The notes: a model not told the origin generated them from the letters alone. A stretch of 64,000 nt of DNA from QHXM01 sp963697975 (GCA_963697975.1 OY969111.1:4712001-4776000), one strand, 5' to 3'; positions 17,272-25,119 are shown, counted from the first letter of the stretch. A program made the numbers and translations.

Positions 17272-18390
17272 TTATGCGGCGGCTATCTCTTCGGCACGGC
17301 AGCCGACCGCTTCGTCCAACGTGCGGAAACCCTGCTTGTTCAAAATCTCGGCCAGCCCGTCGTTGATGTCGCGAGCTATCCCGATGCCCTGATAAACGAA
17401 CCCGGTGTATAGCTGGATCAAGCTCGCTCCGGCGCTGATCTTCTCCCACGCATCTTCTGCCGTAAAGACGCCGCCGACGCCGATGATCGTCATGCGCCCG
17501 CGTGTCAGCCGATAAAGCGCGGCGATAATCTCTGTCGAGCGCGAGCCGAGCGGTGCGCCACTTAAGCCGCCTGCGCCGCAGGCTTCGACTTTAGCGGGCA
17601 GGGTCTGTAACCCCGCGCGATTCGTCGTCGTATTCGTGGCTATGATGCCTGACAATTCAGCCTGCAACGCTATCTCAACGATTGATTCCAAATTCCTTTC
17701 ATCAAGATCGGGCGCAATCTTGACAAGCAAGGGAACGGGCTTGAGGCGTGGATGCTCGCTTGCCAACTCTTGATTTCGTTTTTGTAATGCGTTGAGAAGT
17801 GCAGCCAGCGCTTCAGGGCGCTGAAGCTCGCGTAAGCCTGGCGTGTTGGGCGAACTGACGTTGACGACCACATAATCGGCCAGCGCATGTACCAACTCGA
17901 AGCTCACCAGATAATCACTGACCGCATCTTCCAAAGCGACCGCGCGGCTCTTGCCTATGTTGATGCCGAGTACGCAGTCCGGGCGGCGCGCTGCCAGACG
18001 TTTCGCCAACGCCGCCGCTCCATCGTTATTAAATCCCTGACGATTAATCAGGGCGCGATCCAGCGGAAGGCGAAACAGGCGCGGGGCGGGATTGCCCGGC
18101 TGCGCTTGATGCGTCACCGTGCCGACTTCTATAAACCCGAAACCGAGCGCGGCCAGATACCGTGCCGCCGTGCCGTTCTTATCAAAACCAGCCGCCAGGC
18201 CGACCGCGTTGGGAAACTTCAATCCGAAGCGGCGCAACTCCCCGAACGGCGCACGGCTGAATCGTCTGGTGGCAAGGCGTCGCGCCCATTTCGTTCCGAG
18301 CGTGAAGGCGAGTGCGTCCAACGCCATCTCGTGCGCCCGCTCAGGCGGCAGGCGAAAGAGAACTGGGCGCAGGATTGAGCGATAGAGCAT
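17272..18390 (-). CDS. pyrD: Dihydroorotate dehydrogenase, class 2 (quinone)
   Basis: Oxidises dihydroorotate to orotate with FMN and membrane quinone. The 372-residue length, the N-terminal amphipathic helices (RSILRPVLFRLPPERAHEMAL) that dock to the membrane, and the motifs NAVGLAAGFDKNG, NRQGFNNDG, VVNVSSPNTPG with its base-containing loop and GVGGV identify the class 2 enzyme. It is the first gene of the minus-strand pyrDF pair and lies back-to-back with the pyrRBC arm of the same pathway. Confidence 0.96.
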   Translation of the reverse strand: MLYRSILRPVLFRLPPERAHEMALDALAFTLGTKWARRLATRRFSRAPFGELRRFGLKFPNAVGLAAGFDKNGTAARYLAALGFGFIEVGTVTHQAQPGNPAPRLFRLPLDRALINRQGFNNDGAAALAKRLAARRPDCVLGINIGKSRAVALEDAVSDYLVSFELVHALADYVVVNVSSPNTPGLRELQRPEALAALLNALQKRNQELASEHPRLKPVPLLVKIAPDLDERNLESIVEIALQAELSGIIATNTTTNRAGLQTLPAKVEACGAGGLSGAPLGSRSTEIIAALYRLTRGRMTIIGVGGVFTAEDAWEKISAGASLIQLYTGFVYQGIGIARDINDGLAEILNKQGFRTLDEAVGCRAEEIAAA

Positions 18391-18392
18391 CA

Positions 18393-18462
18393 GCGACGAG
18401 TGACGAAATGACAGGTGACGAGCAGGGGGATTCTATCCTGTCACTCGACACTTGTCACTTGG
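18393..18462. repeat. Hairpin repeat, GTGACGA family
   Basis: AGTGACGAAATGACAGGTGACGAG on the left and CTGTCACTCGACACTTGTCACT on the right are complementary 7-bp-periodic arms with a spacer of about 10 bp. It starts right upstream of the pyrD start. Confidence 0.75.
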
Positions 18463-18638
18463 GGCTGCCTGCTTGTTCTCAGTGCTTATTCAGCGGATTG
18501 ACTTATAGCTCGCTCAGGTATAGTGTGCGCTTTGTCTCAGCCTCGTTTTCCTCCTGATGATTCACCTCGCTCGTTAGAATCACCTCAAAGGTAGAAACCT
18601 CTTTCTCCTGCTCAGCCAACGTCGAGGCGTACACCCTT

Positions 18639-19109
18639 ATGCGACCAAAAACATTCTTCTATCTCTTCATGCTGACATTCCTGATCGGCGCGACTTTCTT
18701 AAGCAACAGCGAGGCATTATGCCAGATAGTGCGACCCGTGCCTGTCGCTCCTCCCGTCCTTCCTCCTGTTGCGTTTCCGCCTTTTACCTATCCTCAACCA
18801 CAACCTACTATTTCAACAGTTCCTTCTCTAACTACTGCTCCCTCCTTATCCACCCCGCAGGTTAATGTGCCCCCTGCTGTGAAGACCTCGACGCCTCCAC
18901 CTGATGCGATTGAGACTACTGTCCCCGATGCTGAGGCTGTCACCCCGACTCCAACGCCTGAAACCGCTTCGACTGCGACACTGAATCCTACGCCCGGTGA
19001 TTCCACCTCCGAGCCTGTCTCCGCTTCCGTGTGGCTCTGGCGGATTGCGCCCATTGGAGCAGTCTTGTTTATTATTTGGGCTTTATTACGGCGCAGCAGA
19101 CGCGACTAA
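18639..19109 (+). CDS. Proline/threonine-rich secreted or anchored protein
   Basis: Residues 8-30 are a signal sequence; residues 30-130 are almost entirely Pro, Thr, Val, Ser and Ala without fold; residues 133-150 form a transmembrane helix followed by the basic tail RRSRRD. This layout, like a sortase-type or exosortase-type C-terminal anchor without the sorting motif, predicts an extended cell-surface stalk. It ends 70 bases before pyrR. I know no family for it; low complexity makes homology unreliable. Confidence 0.65.
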   Translation: MRPKTFFYLFMLTFLIGATFLSNSEALCQIVRPVPVAPPVLPPVAFPPFTYPQPQPTISTVPSLTTAPSLSTPQVNVPPAVKTSTPPPDAIETTVPDAEAVTPTPTPETASTATLNPTPGDSTSEPVSASVWLWRIAPIGAVLFIIWALLRRSRRD

Positions 19110-19179
19110 GACAAAAGAAATAACATCCCTCTTTCGTCCCTTGTCTCTTGCCATTAGTTCTTGTTAGTATCCAAAGCCA

Positions 19180-19746
19180 ATGGATTTCATCGAGAAAGCA
19201 AGGATCATGGACGGGGCGCGGATTAACCGTGCGCTCTCGCGGCTGGCCTCTGAGATTGTCGAAGAGAATCACGGGGCGGACGACCTTTATCTGGTCGGGA
19301 TACGTCGTCGCGGTGTGCCGCTGGCCGAGCGCATGGCTGATAAGATCGCAGACCTCGAAGGCGCGCGCCCGCTCGTCGGCATCCTCGACATCACGCTTTA
19401 CCGCGACGATCTCTCGACGGTCGGGGCCAATCCAATCGTCAATCGCACGGAACTGCATAGCGACATCGATAATCGCAACATCGTTTTGATTGACGACGTG
19501 CTTTATACGGGACGAACGATTCGCGCGGCGCTCGATCAGTTGATAGACTTTGGCCGCCCGCGCCGTGTTCAACTCGCCGTCTTGATTGATCGCGGCAAAG
19601 AGCATCGGGAATTGCCGATTCAGGCGGACTACATCGGCAAGGTCGTGCCGACGAAAAAGAGTGAGATCATCAAAGTGATGCTCACAGATTTCGATGAGGA
19701 AGAGGGCGTCGCCATCGTTGAGCGACCCGCGAGCGATGCTTCTTGA
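19180..19746 (+). CDS. pyrR: Bifunctional pyr regulator / uracil phosphoribosyltransferase
   Basis: In known systems PyrR binds pyr mRNA in a UMP-dependent way to promote attenuation, and has UPRTase activity. The 188-residue type I phosphoribosyltransferase shows YLVGIRRRGVPLA, the LDITLYRDD dimer motif and the PRPP loop VLIDDVLYTGRTIRAAL (about residues 103-119). Type and length are typical. It heads the plus-strand pyr genes, with a terminator-like hairpin just after it, suggesting that pyrB and pyrC are controlled by read-through. Confidence 0.95.
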   Translation: MDFIEKARIMDGARINRALSRLASEIVEENHGADDLYLVGIRRRGVPLAERMADKIADLEGARPLVGILDITLYRDDLSTVGANPIVNRTELHSDIDNRNIVLIDDVLYTGRTIRAALDQLIDFGRPRRVQLAVLIDRGKEHRELPIQADYIGKVVPTKKSEIIKVMLTDFDEEEGVAIVERPASDAS

Positions 19747-19748
19747 AG

Positions 19749-19773
19749 GCGGCCAGCGATGGCCGCTTTTTTA
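19749..19773 (+). terminator. Intrinsic terminator or attenuator between pyrR and pyrB
   Basis: GCGGCCA (19749-19755) and TGGCCGC (19760-19766) form a perfect 7-bp stem with a 4-base loop, followed by TTTTTT. It begins within 3 bases of the pyrR stop. Confidence 0.75.
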
Positions 19774-19805
19774 TGCTTTAAATCGAAGGAGAGAAAAATT
19801 CGATT

Positions 19806-19910
19806 TAGAGCGAGTTTCGATTGGATGTGCAGCAGGCTGTCAGCCTGCCGGGCGCGAGGAATTAGAGGCAGGCTCACAGCCTGCCGTACACTGATTCCCA
19901 AACCGCTCTA
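19806..19910 (+). mobile_element. MITE-like palindromic element, copy 2 (105 bp)
   Basis: Starts TAGAGCGAGTTT and ends AAACCGCTCTA, so its ends are inverted repeats that include a TA dinucleotide at each side, as in Tc1/IS630-type elements. Internal mini-hairpins are CAGGCTGTCAGCCTG and CAGGCTCACAGCCTG. Lies between the pyrR terminator and the pyrB start. Confidence 0.87.
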
Positions 19911-19928
19911 GTATTTCGACTGACGCTG

Positions 19929-20882
19929 ATGAACGAGACTTTTAAGCGCAAAGATTTGCTCGGTATTCGCGAGCTGACGGCTTCGGAGATTACGCACATT
20001 CTGGATACGGCGGAATCCTTCCGCGACATCTCGCGCCGTGAGATTAAGAAAGTGCCGACCCTGCGCGGGCGCACCGTCATCAATCTTTTCTTCGAGCCTT
20101 CGACCCGGACACGCACTTCTTTTGAGATTGCCGCCAAACGTCTCTCGGCGGACGCCATCAATGTCAGCGCTTCGACCTCAAGCGTGACCAAGGGGGAGAC
20201 GCTGCTGGATACGGCGCGGAATCTTGAAGCGATGTCGCCCGATTGTATCGTGATTCGACATTCTTCTGCCGGAGCGCCGCATCAACTGGCGCGCATTTGT
20301 CACGCAGGGATAATCAATGCTGGCGATGGCGCACACGAGCACCCGACGCAGGCTTTGCTTGACGCCTTAACCATCCGCGAGCGCAAAGGACGAGTCGCTG
20401 GCTTGAAGGTGGCAATCATCGGCGACATCCTGCACTCGCGCGTGGCGCGCTCTAACATTCATCTGCTAACAAAACTCGGAGCAACTGTGAGCCTCGCAGG
20501 GCCGGGGACGCTCGTGCGTAGTGAGTTCGGCGAGTTGGTAGAAGAGGGCGTCGTCGTCGAGCATTCGATTGAAGATGCGATTGAAGGAGCGGATGTGGTG
20601 ATGATCCTGCGTATTCAGCGCGAGCGGCAGGACGCTGCGTTCTTCCCTTCGATGCGCGAATACGCCGTGCATTACGGTCTCAATCTCAAGCGGCTTGAGC
20701 GCGCCGCAGCGGACGCTATCGTCATGCATCCGGGGCCGATGAATCGCGGCATTGAAATCGCTTCGGATGTCGCAGACGGGACACGCTCGTTGATTCTGGA
20801 TCAGGTCTCAAACGGTCTCGCCGTGCGAATGGCCGTGCTTTATCTGCTCGCGGGCGGCGCGCACACAATGGAAGGCCAGTGA
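19929..20882 (+). CDS. pyrB: Aspartate carbamoyltransferase catalytic chain
   Basis: Condenses carbamoyl phosphate with aspartate, the first committed step of pyrimidine synthesis. The carbamoyl-phosphate loop FEPSTRTRTSFE (about residues 57-68), the HPTQALLD motif and the HPGPMNRG sequence near the end mark the family. Length 317 is normal for the catalytic subunit; no pyrI regulatory chain is present in the window, so the enzyme is probably unregulated by nucleotides or uses a trimer/dodecamer with PyrC. Confidence 0.96.
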   Translation: MNETFKRKDLLGIRELTASEITHILDTAESFRDISRREIKKVPTLRGRTVINLFFEPSTRTRTSFEIAAKRLSADAINVSASTSSVTKGETLLDTARNLEAMSPDCIVIRHSSAGAPHQLARICHAGIINAGDGAHEHPTQALLDALTIRERKGRVAGLKVAIIGDILHSRVARSNIHLLTKLGATVSLAGPGTLVRSEFGELVEEGVVVEHSIEDAIEGADVVMILRIQRERQDAAFFPSMREYAVHYGLNLKRLERAAADAIVMHPGPMNRGIEIASDVADGTRSLILDQVSNGLAVRMAVLYLLAGGAHTMEGQ

Positions 20883-20928
20883 GGTTTGCTTAAAGGAAAA
20901 CCGAAAGAGTAAGAGGATAAGTGGACGG

Positions 20929-22263
20929 ATGAGATTGCTGATTGCGAACGGTTATCTGGTTGACCCTTCACAGGGGCAGAACAGCGGCAGGAATTTGCTG
21001 ATTGAAGATGGCCGCGTCGCCGATCTTCTTGATCGCGGTGAGGGCGTGCCCGAAGGCGCAGAGGTTCTGGACGCGACCGGCCTTGTCGTCGCGCCCGGCT
21101 TCATAGACATGCACGTTCACCTGCGCGAGCCGGGTCAGGAATACAAGGAGACGATTGCGACGGGCGCGGCGGCGGCGGTCGCGGGCGGGTGGACGAGCGT
21201 TTGCGCTATGCCGAACACAGACCCTGCGAATGACAGTCCGGCTGTGACGCGTTTCATCATCGAACAGGCGAAGCGCGCAGAGCTTGCCAACGTCTTTCCC
21301 CTCGGTTCGATTACGAAAGAATCGAAAGGCGTTGAACTGGCGGAGATGGGCGAGATGAAGGCGGCGGGAATTGTCGCCGTCTCGGACGATGGGCGGCCTG
21401 TGCCTTCGGCTGGCATGATGCGGCGCGCGATGGAGTATGCGCGCGGATTCGGTTTGACGGTGGTCGACCATTGCGAAGATAAAACGCTCGCGGCAGGTGG
21501 CGCGATGCACGAAGGGCGCTGGTCGTTGATGCTGGGTTTAAGGGGAATCCCCGCAGCCGCAGAAGAGATGGACGCCGTGCGCGACTGCACGCTTGCCGAA
21601 TTGACCGGAGCGCGCGTGCATCTAGCCCACGTCTCAACTCGCGGCGCGGTCGAGGCCGTCCGTCGCGCCAAAGACGCAGGTCTTTCTCTAACGTGCGAAG
21701 TCGCGCCGCACCATTGGGCGCTCTCCGACGAAGCGGTCGAAGGTTACGACACGAACACGAAGATGAGTCCGCCCCTGCGTAGCCGCGATCACATTGAAGC
21801 AATCCTTGAGGGATTAAGAGACGGAACGATTGATGCAATCGCCACAGACCACGCTCCGCATCACCTGGACGAAAAGGCGCTCGAATACGATCAAGCGCCG
21901 TTTGGCATCACAGGGCTGGAAACGGCTGTCGGACTCGCGCTCGACCGTCTGGTGCATGAAGGCACGATCAATCTTGAGCGGCTCGTGGAGTTGTGCTCAG
22001 TCAATCCGGCGCGAATCTTCAACCTGACGGAGCGCGGGACGCTGCGTCGAGGGGCATGGGGAGATGTGACGATACTCGATCCCGATCTGCGTTGGACTTT
22101 CGACGCGTCGCGCTCGAAATCGAAAAGCCGCAACACGCCGTTTGATGGTTGGACGATGCGCGGCGCGGCGGTGGCAACAATCGTTGCCGGTCGCATCGTT
22201 TATCGTCACCCTGAATTCGACCGCGTTAGAGTAGAGAAGCAGAGCGAAGCGATAATCAATTAG
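20929..22263 (+). CDS. pyrC: Dihydroorotase
   Basis: Cyclises carbamoyl aspartate to dihydroorotate. The 444-residue amidohydrolase shows the zinc-binding DMHVHLREPG (about residues 58-67), VDHCEDK, HLAHVSTRG and the catalytic aspartate in IATDHAPHH, matching the class I type that associates with PyrB. It begins 46 bases after pyrB, in one operon. The TAG stop coincides with the first bases of a MITE-like element, and a strong terminator follows. Confidence 0.96.
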   Translation: MRLLIANGYLVDPSQGQNSGRNLLIEDGRVADLLDRGEGVPEGAEVLDATGLVVAPGFIDMHVHLREPGQEYKETIATGAAAAVAGGWTSVCAMPNTDPANDSPAVTRFIIEQAKRAELANVFPLGSITKESKGVELAEMGEMKAAGIVAVSDDGRPVPSAGMMRRAMEYARGFGLTVVDHCEDKTLAAGGAMHEGRWSLMLGLRGIPAAAEEMDAVRDCTLAELTGARVHLAHVSTRGAVEAVRRAKDAGLSLTCEVAPHHWALSDEAVEGYDTNTKMSPPLRSRDHIEAILEGLRDGTIDAIATDHAPHHLDEKALEYDQAPFGITGLETAVGLALDRLVHEGTINLERLVELCSVNPARIFNLTERGTLRRGAWGDVTILDPDLRWTFDASRSKSKSRNTPFDGWTMRGAAVATIVAGRIVYRHPEFDRVRVEKQSEAIIN

Positions 22264-22365
22264 AGCGAGTTTCAGTTGGATGTACGGTAGGCTGTTAGCC
22301 TGCCGGGCGCGAGGACTTGGCGGCAGGCTCTCAGCCTGCCGTACACTCATTCGCAAACCGCTCTA
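22261..22365 (+). mobile_element. MITE-like palindromic element, copy 3 (105 bp)
   Basis: Exactly as long as copy 2, beginning TAGAGCGAGTTT and ending AAACCGCTCTA. Its first three bases are the stop codon of pyrC. Mini-hairpins CGGTAGGCTGTTAGCCTGCCG and CAGGCTCTCAGCCTG are inside. Confidence 0.88.
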
Positions 22366-22372
22366 ATATCTG

Positions 22373-22423
22373 AAAAGCGAGAGCGGCGCGTTTGTTGGGA
22401 ACGCGCCGCTCTCGCTTTTGTCT
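22373..22423 (+). terminator. Strong intrinsic terminator after pyrC
   Basis: A perfect 20-bp stem: the arm 22373-22392 (AAAAGCGAGAGCGGCGCGTT) pairs with 22400-22419, with a 7-base loop and a TTTTGTCTT tail. The A and T ends make it usable from both strands, fitting the convergent gene at 22457. Confidence 0.92.
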
Positions 22424-22456
22424 TACTTAATCCTGAGTTAGCGTGGGCTGGGACAA

Positions 22457-22687
22457 TTATTGTTTTTTAACCGGGACACATTTACGTAAGCAGATATTCA
22501 AAGCCTGCAAGCACGGACCAACTTTCCTGGGATTCCCCCCGACGCATCTCTTGAACCTGTCAAAGCATCTGTCCATGCATGCCCCTGGAGTCAGGGCAGT
22601 AGTCGTACCAACTTTATTGATAGTTTTTTTGGCGCTCTTCTTAGTGGCACTCTTCTTAGATTTCTTGGAAGGTTGTTTTGTTGCCAT
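22457..22687 (-). CDS. Small Lys-rich, six-cysteine protein (76 aa)
   Basis: I do not recognise a family. The first 27 residues are almost all Lys, Ser, Ala and Thr (KKSKKSATKKSAKKT), like a nucleic-acid-binding or histone-like tail. The last 42 residues hold six cysteines in the pattern C-x3-C-x6-C-x9-C-x6-C-x3-C, regular enough to suggest disulfides or a metal site. AAAGGAG lies 9 bases before the ATG at 22687, supporting this short form over the longer in-frame reading to 22798. There is no signal peptide. Confidence 0.75.
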   Translation of the reverse strand: MATKQPSKKSKKSATKKSAKKTINKVGTTTALTPGACMDRCFDRFKRCVGGNPRKVGPCLQALNICLRKCVPVKKQ

Positions 22688-23120
22688 TATCTCTTCACTC
22701 CTTTGTGGGTGAGTATGTGGAGCACTGTCGTGAAGCTCACAGCGCGGAGTGACCAGAGTTTTGAGCGGCACGCGACCGGCGTAAGTTCTAACCGGCAAGC
22801 TCTGGCCCGAAACCCCCTGGATAGCGGCCTGACAATACGCCTAAACCACCATATCGTCAATAACCTTCCCTGGAGATACCCTACATTTTGTTGATTGAAA
22901 CTTTCAGGCGGAATGCTTGCTCACTGGCTTTGTACAAAGAGAAACCCGCTGCGCTCTCCCCTTCGCAACGGGTCTCTCTTTGACGGTCGCTCACTTACGC
23001 AATGACAGGGGCGACCGATGTCGTTAGATTTTGTTGGAAGCCTGCCCGCGCTCTCCCCTTCGCAAACAGGCTTCCTTCGCACCGGCAACCCCTTGAAGAG
23101 TTGCCGATACCCTGTAGAGG
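22688..23120. other. 433-bp intergenic region with three hairpins
   Basis: The region upstream of the Cys-rich gene. Hairpin A: AAAGAGAAACCCG/CGGGTCTCTCTTT at 22937-22981. Hairpin B: GGAAGCCTG/CAGGCTTCC at 23036-23075. Hairpin C: GGCAAC/GTTGCC at 23084-23105. A and B share the loop sequence CGCTCTCCCCTTCGCAA although their stems differ. They may be terminators of the glycine-zipper gene on the minus strand. No further coding sequence is seen. Confidence 0.65.
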
Positions 23121-23846
23121 CTATCGAACGTTGGCAGCGGGCAGCGCGACGCTCTGATTGAGCACGACGCCAAACTCCGTTCCACGTTTGACTACAGCCT
23201 CTTTACCTTTTGAAAAGATCGCGCCTGCGACTCCGAGTCCTGCGCCAACGCCTGCTCCGATGCCAGCACCCTTGCCGCCGCCTGCGATTGCGCCGATCAA
23301 AGCGCCTGTCGCTGCGCCGCCGCCGATGAAGACCACGTTGCGCTTGGTCGAAGATCTGCCTGACACCTGACCCTCGTTATCGCTGCTCACAGATTCGCCG
23401 GAGACATCCGTCAACGAACCATTGATGGCTCTGGTCACACCGTTCGGCAACTGCACCGAGATGAAACCCACGCCCATCGAGCCTGCCTTGCTCTTGCGCG
23501 AAGCGCGATTAACGCTCGTCACCCGACCCGTCACGGTGCTGCCCGCCGGAATCACTTCAATGCCTCTGGCGTAAACCGGGTCAACCACAGTGGTGGTGAA
23601 ACGGTCGCCGACGCGCGCGTTGCCGGAACTAATCTCTTCATTCATGCGAACGCGAATCAGCGTGTTAGCTGCAATTGTGTAATAACTCGGCTGCGCCGGA
23701 GCGGGACGCGTGTACTTGCCCAGTCGCGGATTGCGACGACCTCTGCGCTGCTGACCAAAGGCCGGAAGAACGCTGCCAGCCATCAAAGCTATGAGAACTA
23801 AAAAACTGAGGGCGCGACGCGCCGGATTGCTATTAACTTTAGTCAT
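23121..23846 (-). CDS. Secreted glycine-zipper protein
   Basis: A signal peptide (about residues 14-31, ending AFG) is followed by a beta-rich region with an SH3-like or LysM-adjacent look (IRVRMNEEISSGNARVGDRFTTTV, VIPAGSTVTGRVTSV). Residues 165-215 are a glycine zipper (GGGAATGALIGAIAGGGKGAG), a membrane-inserting helix found in outer-membrane-associated bacterial proteins. The C-terminus, RGTEFGVVLNQSVALP, resembles the closing of similar acidobacterial proteins. ATG 23846 follows GGAGGG. Probably an envelope protein; the precise role is unknown. Confidence 0.75.
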   Translation of the reverse strand: MTKVNSNPARRALSFLVLIALMAGSVLPAFGQQRRGRRNPRLGKYTRPAPAQPSYYTIAANTLIRVRMNEEISSGNARVGDRFTTTVVDPVYARGIEVIPAGSTVTGRVTSVNRASRKSKAGSMGVGFISVQLPNGVTRAINGSLTDVSGESVSSDNEGQVSGRSSTKRNVVFIGGGAATGALIGAIAGGGKGAGIGAGVGAGLGVAGAIFSKGKEAVVKRGTEFGVVLNQSVALPAANVR

Positions 23847-24098
23847 GATTTCAAAACCCTCCGAGTTAAGCTCACCGTTTTGCCCCGCTCTTCCATAGAG
23901 CATCATGGCGAGACGTTGACAACTTGAGCAATGGGCGTGCCACTTCGGCAGCCTGCGAAGGCGAGGGCGTAAGACGAGGTATTTTCTAAGTTAGAGACGA
24001 AATTCGGAAACGGATTTTATGGGTCTCCGCGTCGCTTGTAAACCATGTGCGCGAGCGTGCAACTATCATGCACGATATGGGGTGAAGAGGCGGGCATG

Positions 24099-24140
24099 AA
24101 AAAGCGAGAGACGAACTTTGTCTCATGTTTCGTCTCTCGC
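24099..24140 (-). terminator. Intrinsic terminator downstream of tRNA-Leu
   Basis: On the minus strand GCGAGAGACGAA (24140-24129) pairs with TTCGTCTCTCGC (24115-24104), followed by TTTTTCATG. It starts 19 bases after the CCA end of the tRNA gene. Confidence 0.88.
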
Positions 24141-24158
24141 CAATGCTGTCAGAAATTT

Positions 24159-24491
24159 TGGTGCCGAGGGCGGGACTTGAACCCGCACGACCTTACGGCC
24201 AACGGATTTTCTTACCACTACGGCTTTCGCCGCTCCGCTCAACCAGCGGATTTGTGGTCTGGGCGATGCCTTCTCCATGCACCCCATGCGGGATGTTTAG
24301 GAGGGAGCCGTCTCGTCTCTACACTTTGCTGGCTTCATTTCCTTCGGCCAGCCTTAGCTCGGCGTTGCCATCAGCGATTTTTAGCAAATCCTGTTAAGGT
24401 TTCACCGACTTTGACTCCATTCACGCTGGCGTTTCCTTCCAGCGTGCTCAAGTATCTAAGTCCGCAGCGTCTGCCATTCCGCCACCCCGGC
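24159..24491 (-). tRNA. tRNA-Leu(UAA), split by a group I intron
   Basis: The 5' exon 24491-24458 is 34 nt and ends with anticodon base U34; the 3' exon 24210-24159 is 52 nt and includes an encoded CCA. Joined, they give an 86-nt type II tRNA: acceptor stem GCCGGGG/CCTCGGC with one G-U, anticodon stem GCGGA/TCCGT, loop CTTAAAA with anticodon UAA, a long variable arm, and T-loop GTTCAAGTC. The insertion point, between the first and second anticodon bases, is that of the classic cyanobacterial and chloroplast tRNA-Leu(UAA) intron. A terminator and a promoter candidate bracket it. Confidence 0.95.
24211..24457 (-). ncRNA. Group I intron in tRNA-Leu(UAA), 247 nt
   Basis: The 5' exon ends in U, and CUU of the exon can pair with GAG a few bases into the intron, giving the conserved U-G wobble at the splice site (P1). 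The intron's last base is G. Other landmarks in transcript order: a strong P2-like hairpin CACGCTGG/CCAGCGTG, a P/Q-like GGCAACGCCGAGCTAAG, and the R-like core GTAGAGACGAGACGG, each resembling the corresponding part of cyanobacterial IC3 introns. No homing endonuclease ORF is present. A self-splicing function is inferred; the shape and location are directly visible. Confidence 0.9.
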
Positions 24492-24503
24492 ACCGGGGCG
24501 CAA

Positions 24504-24532
24504 AGATAACATGCGAGGCGCATTCTTTCCAA
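24504..24532 (-). promoter_or_regulatory. Promoter candidate for tRNA-Leu
   Basis: On the minus strand TTGGAA (24532-24527) and TTATCT (24509-24504) are separated by 17 bp, with the tRNA 5' end 12 bases further on. Spacing fits sigma-70; both boxes deviate from consensus. Confidence 0.5.
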
Positions 24533-24614
24533 CTTCTTCACAGTCTGCCCCGCGCGATGCTAAAATACATTTGAACCGAAGCCTCGACTTTATTTAATCA
24601 ACTGCCGGAAAACT

Positions 24615-25112
24615 ATGACTGAAGAGCAAGAAGTATTTCTCAAGCACATCCAGAAGGCCGGGCTGAAGCGCACCGCGCAGCGCGAACTGATTCTGGATGT
24701 CTTTCTGCGAACCGAAAAGCATCTATCGAGCGAAGACCTCTACCGGCTCGTGCAGGCGGAAGACCCCAGCATCGGCCAGACCACCGTCTATCGCACGCTC
24801 AAGCTTTTGACCGACGCGGGACTGGCGCGCGAGGTGCGCTTTGGCGACGGGCGAACGCATTACGAGCACAATTACAAGCACCAGCATCATGACCACATGA
24901 TCTGCATGGAGTGCGGCGACGTTATCGAATTCTTTTCCGCCGAACTCGAAGCCATTCAGGATGCGATGGCCGCCAAGCATCGCTTCGAAATCAAACAACA
25001 TCTTCTGAGAATCCTCGGCATCTGCGTCAACTGCCGCCGCGAAGCCCGTGAGCGTAAAAAACAGGAGACGGAAGTGCAGCCCACTGTCAGAGTCGCAACG
25101 GTCGGGGAATAA
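24615..25112 (+). CDS. Fur family transcriptional regulator
   Basis: A metal- or peroxide-sensing repressor of 165 residues. The winged-helix domain (about 8-90) contains TAQRELILDVFL and GQTTVYRTLKLL; the dimerisation domain holds the metal-binding HHDHMICMECGDVIEF (Fur signature H-H-D-H, C-x2-C) and a second C-x2-C pair in ICVNCR near the end, the structural zinc site. The spacing suits Fur proper or PerR; the sequence alone does not separate them. A hairpin repeat directly follows, then a ferredoxin gene that could be under its control. Confidence 0.9.
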   Translation: MTEEQEVFLKHIQKAGLKRTAQRELILDVFLRTEKHLSSEDLYRLVQAEDPSIGQTTVYRTLKLLTDAGLAREVRFGDGRTHYEHNYKHQHHDHMICMECGDVIEFFSAELEAIQDAMAAKHRFEIKQHLLRILGICVNCRREARERKKQETEVQPTVRVATVGE

Positions 25113-25119
25113 ACTACTC

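Noticed and set aside
24045..24509. 154-residue plus-strand reading frame with phrases like GRDLNPHDLT
   Set aside because: This is the complement of the tRNA-Leu gene and its intron; the phrase is a typical translation of an antisense tRNA 3' end.
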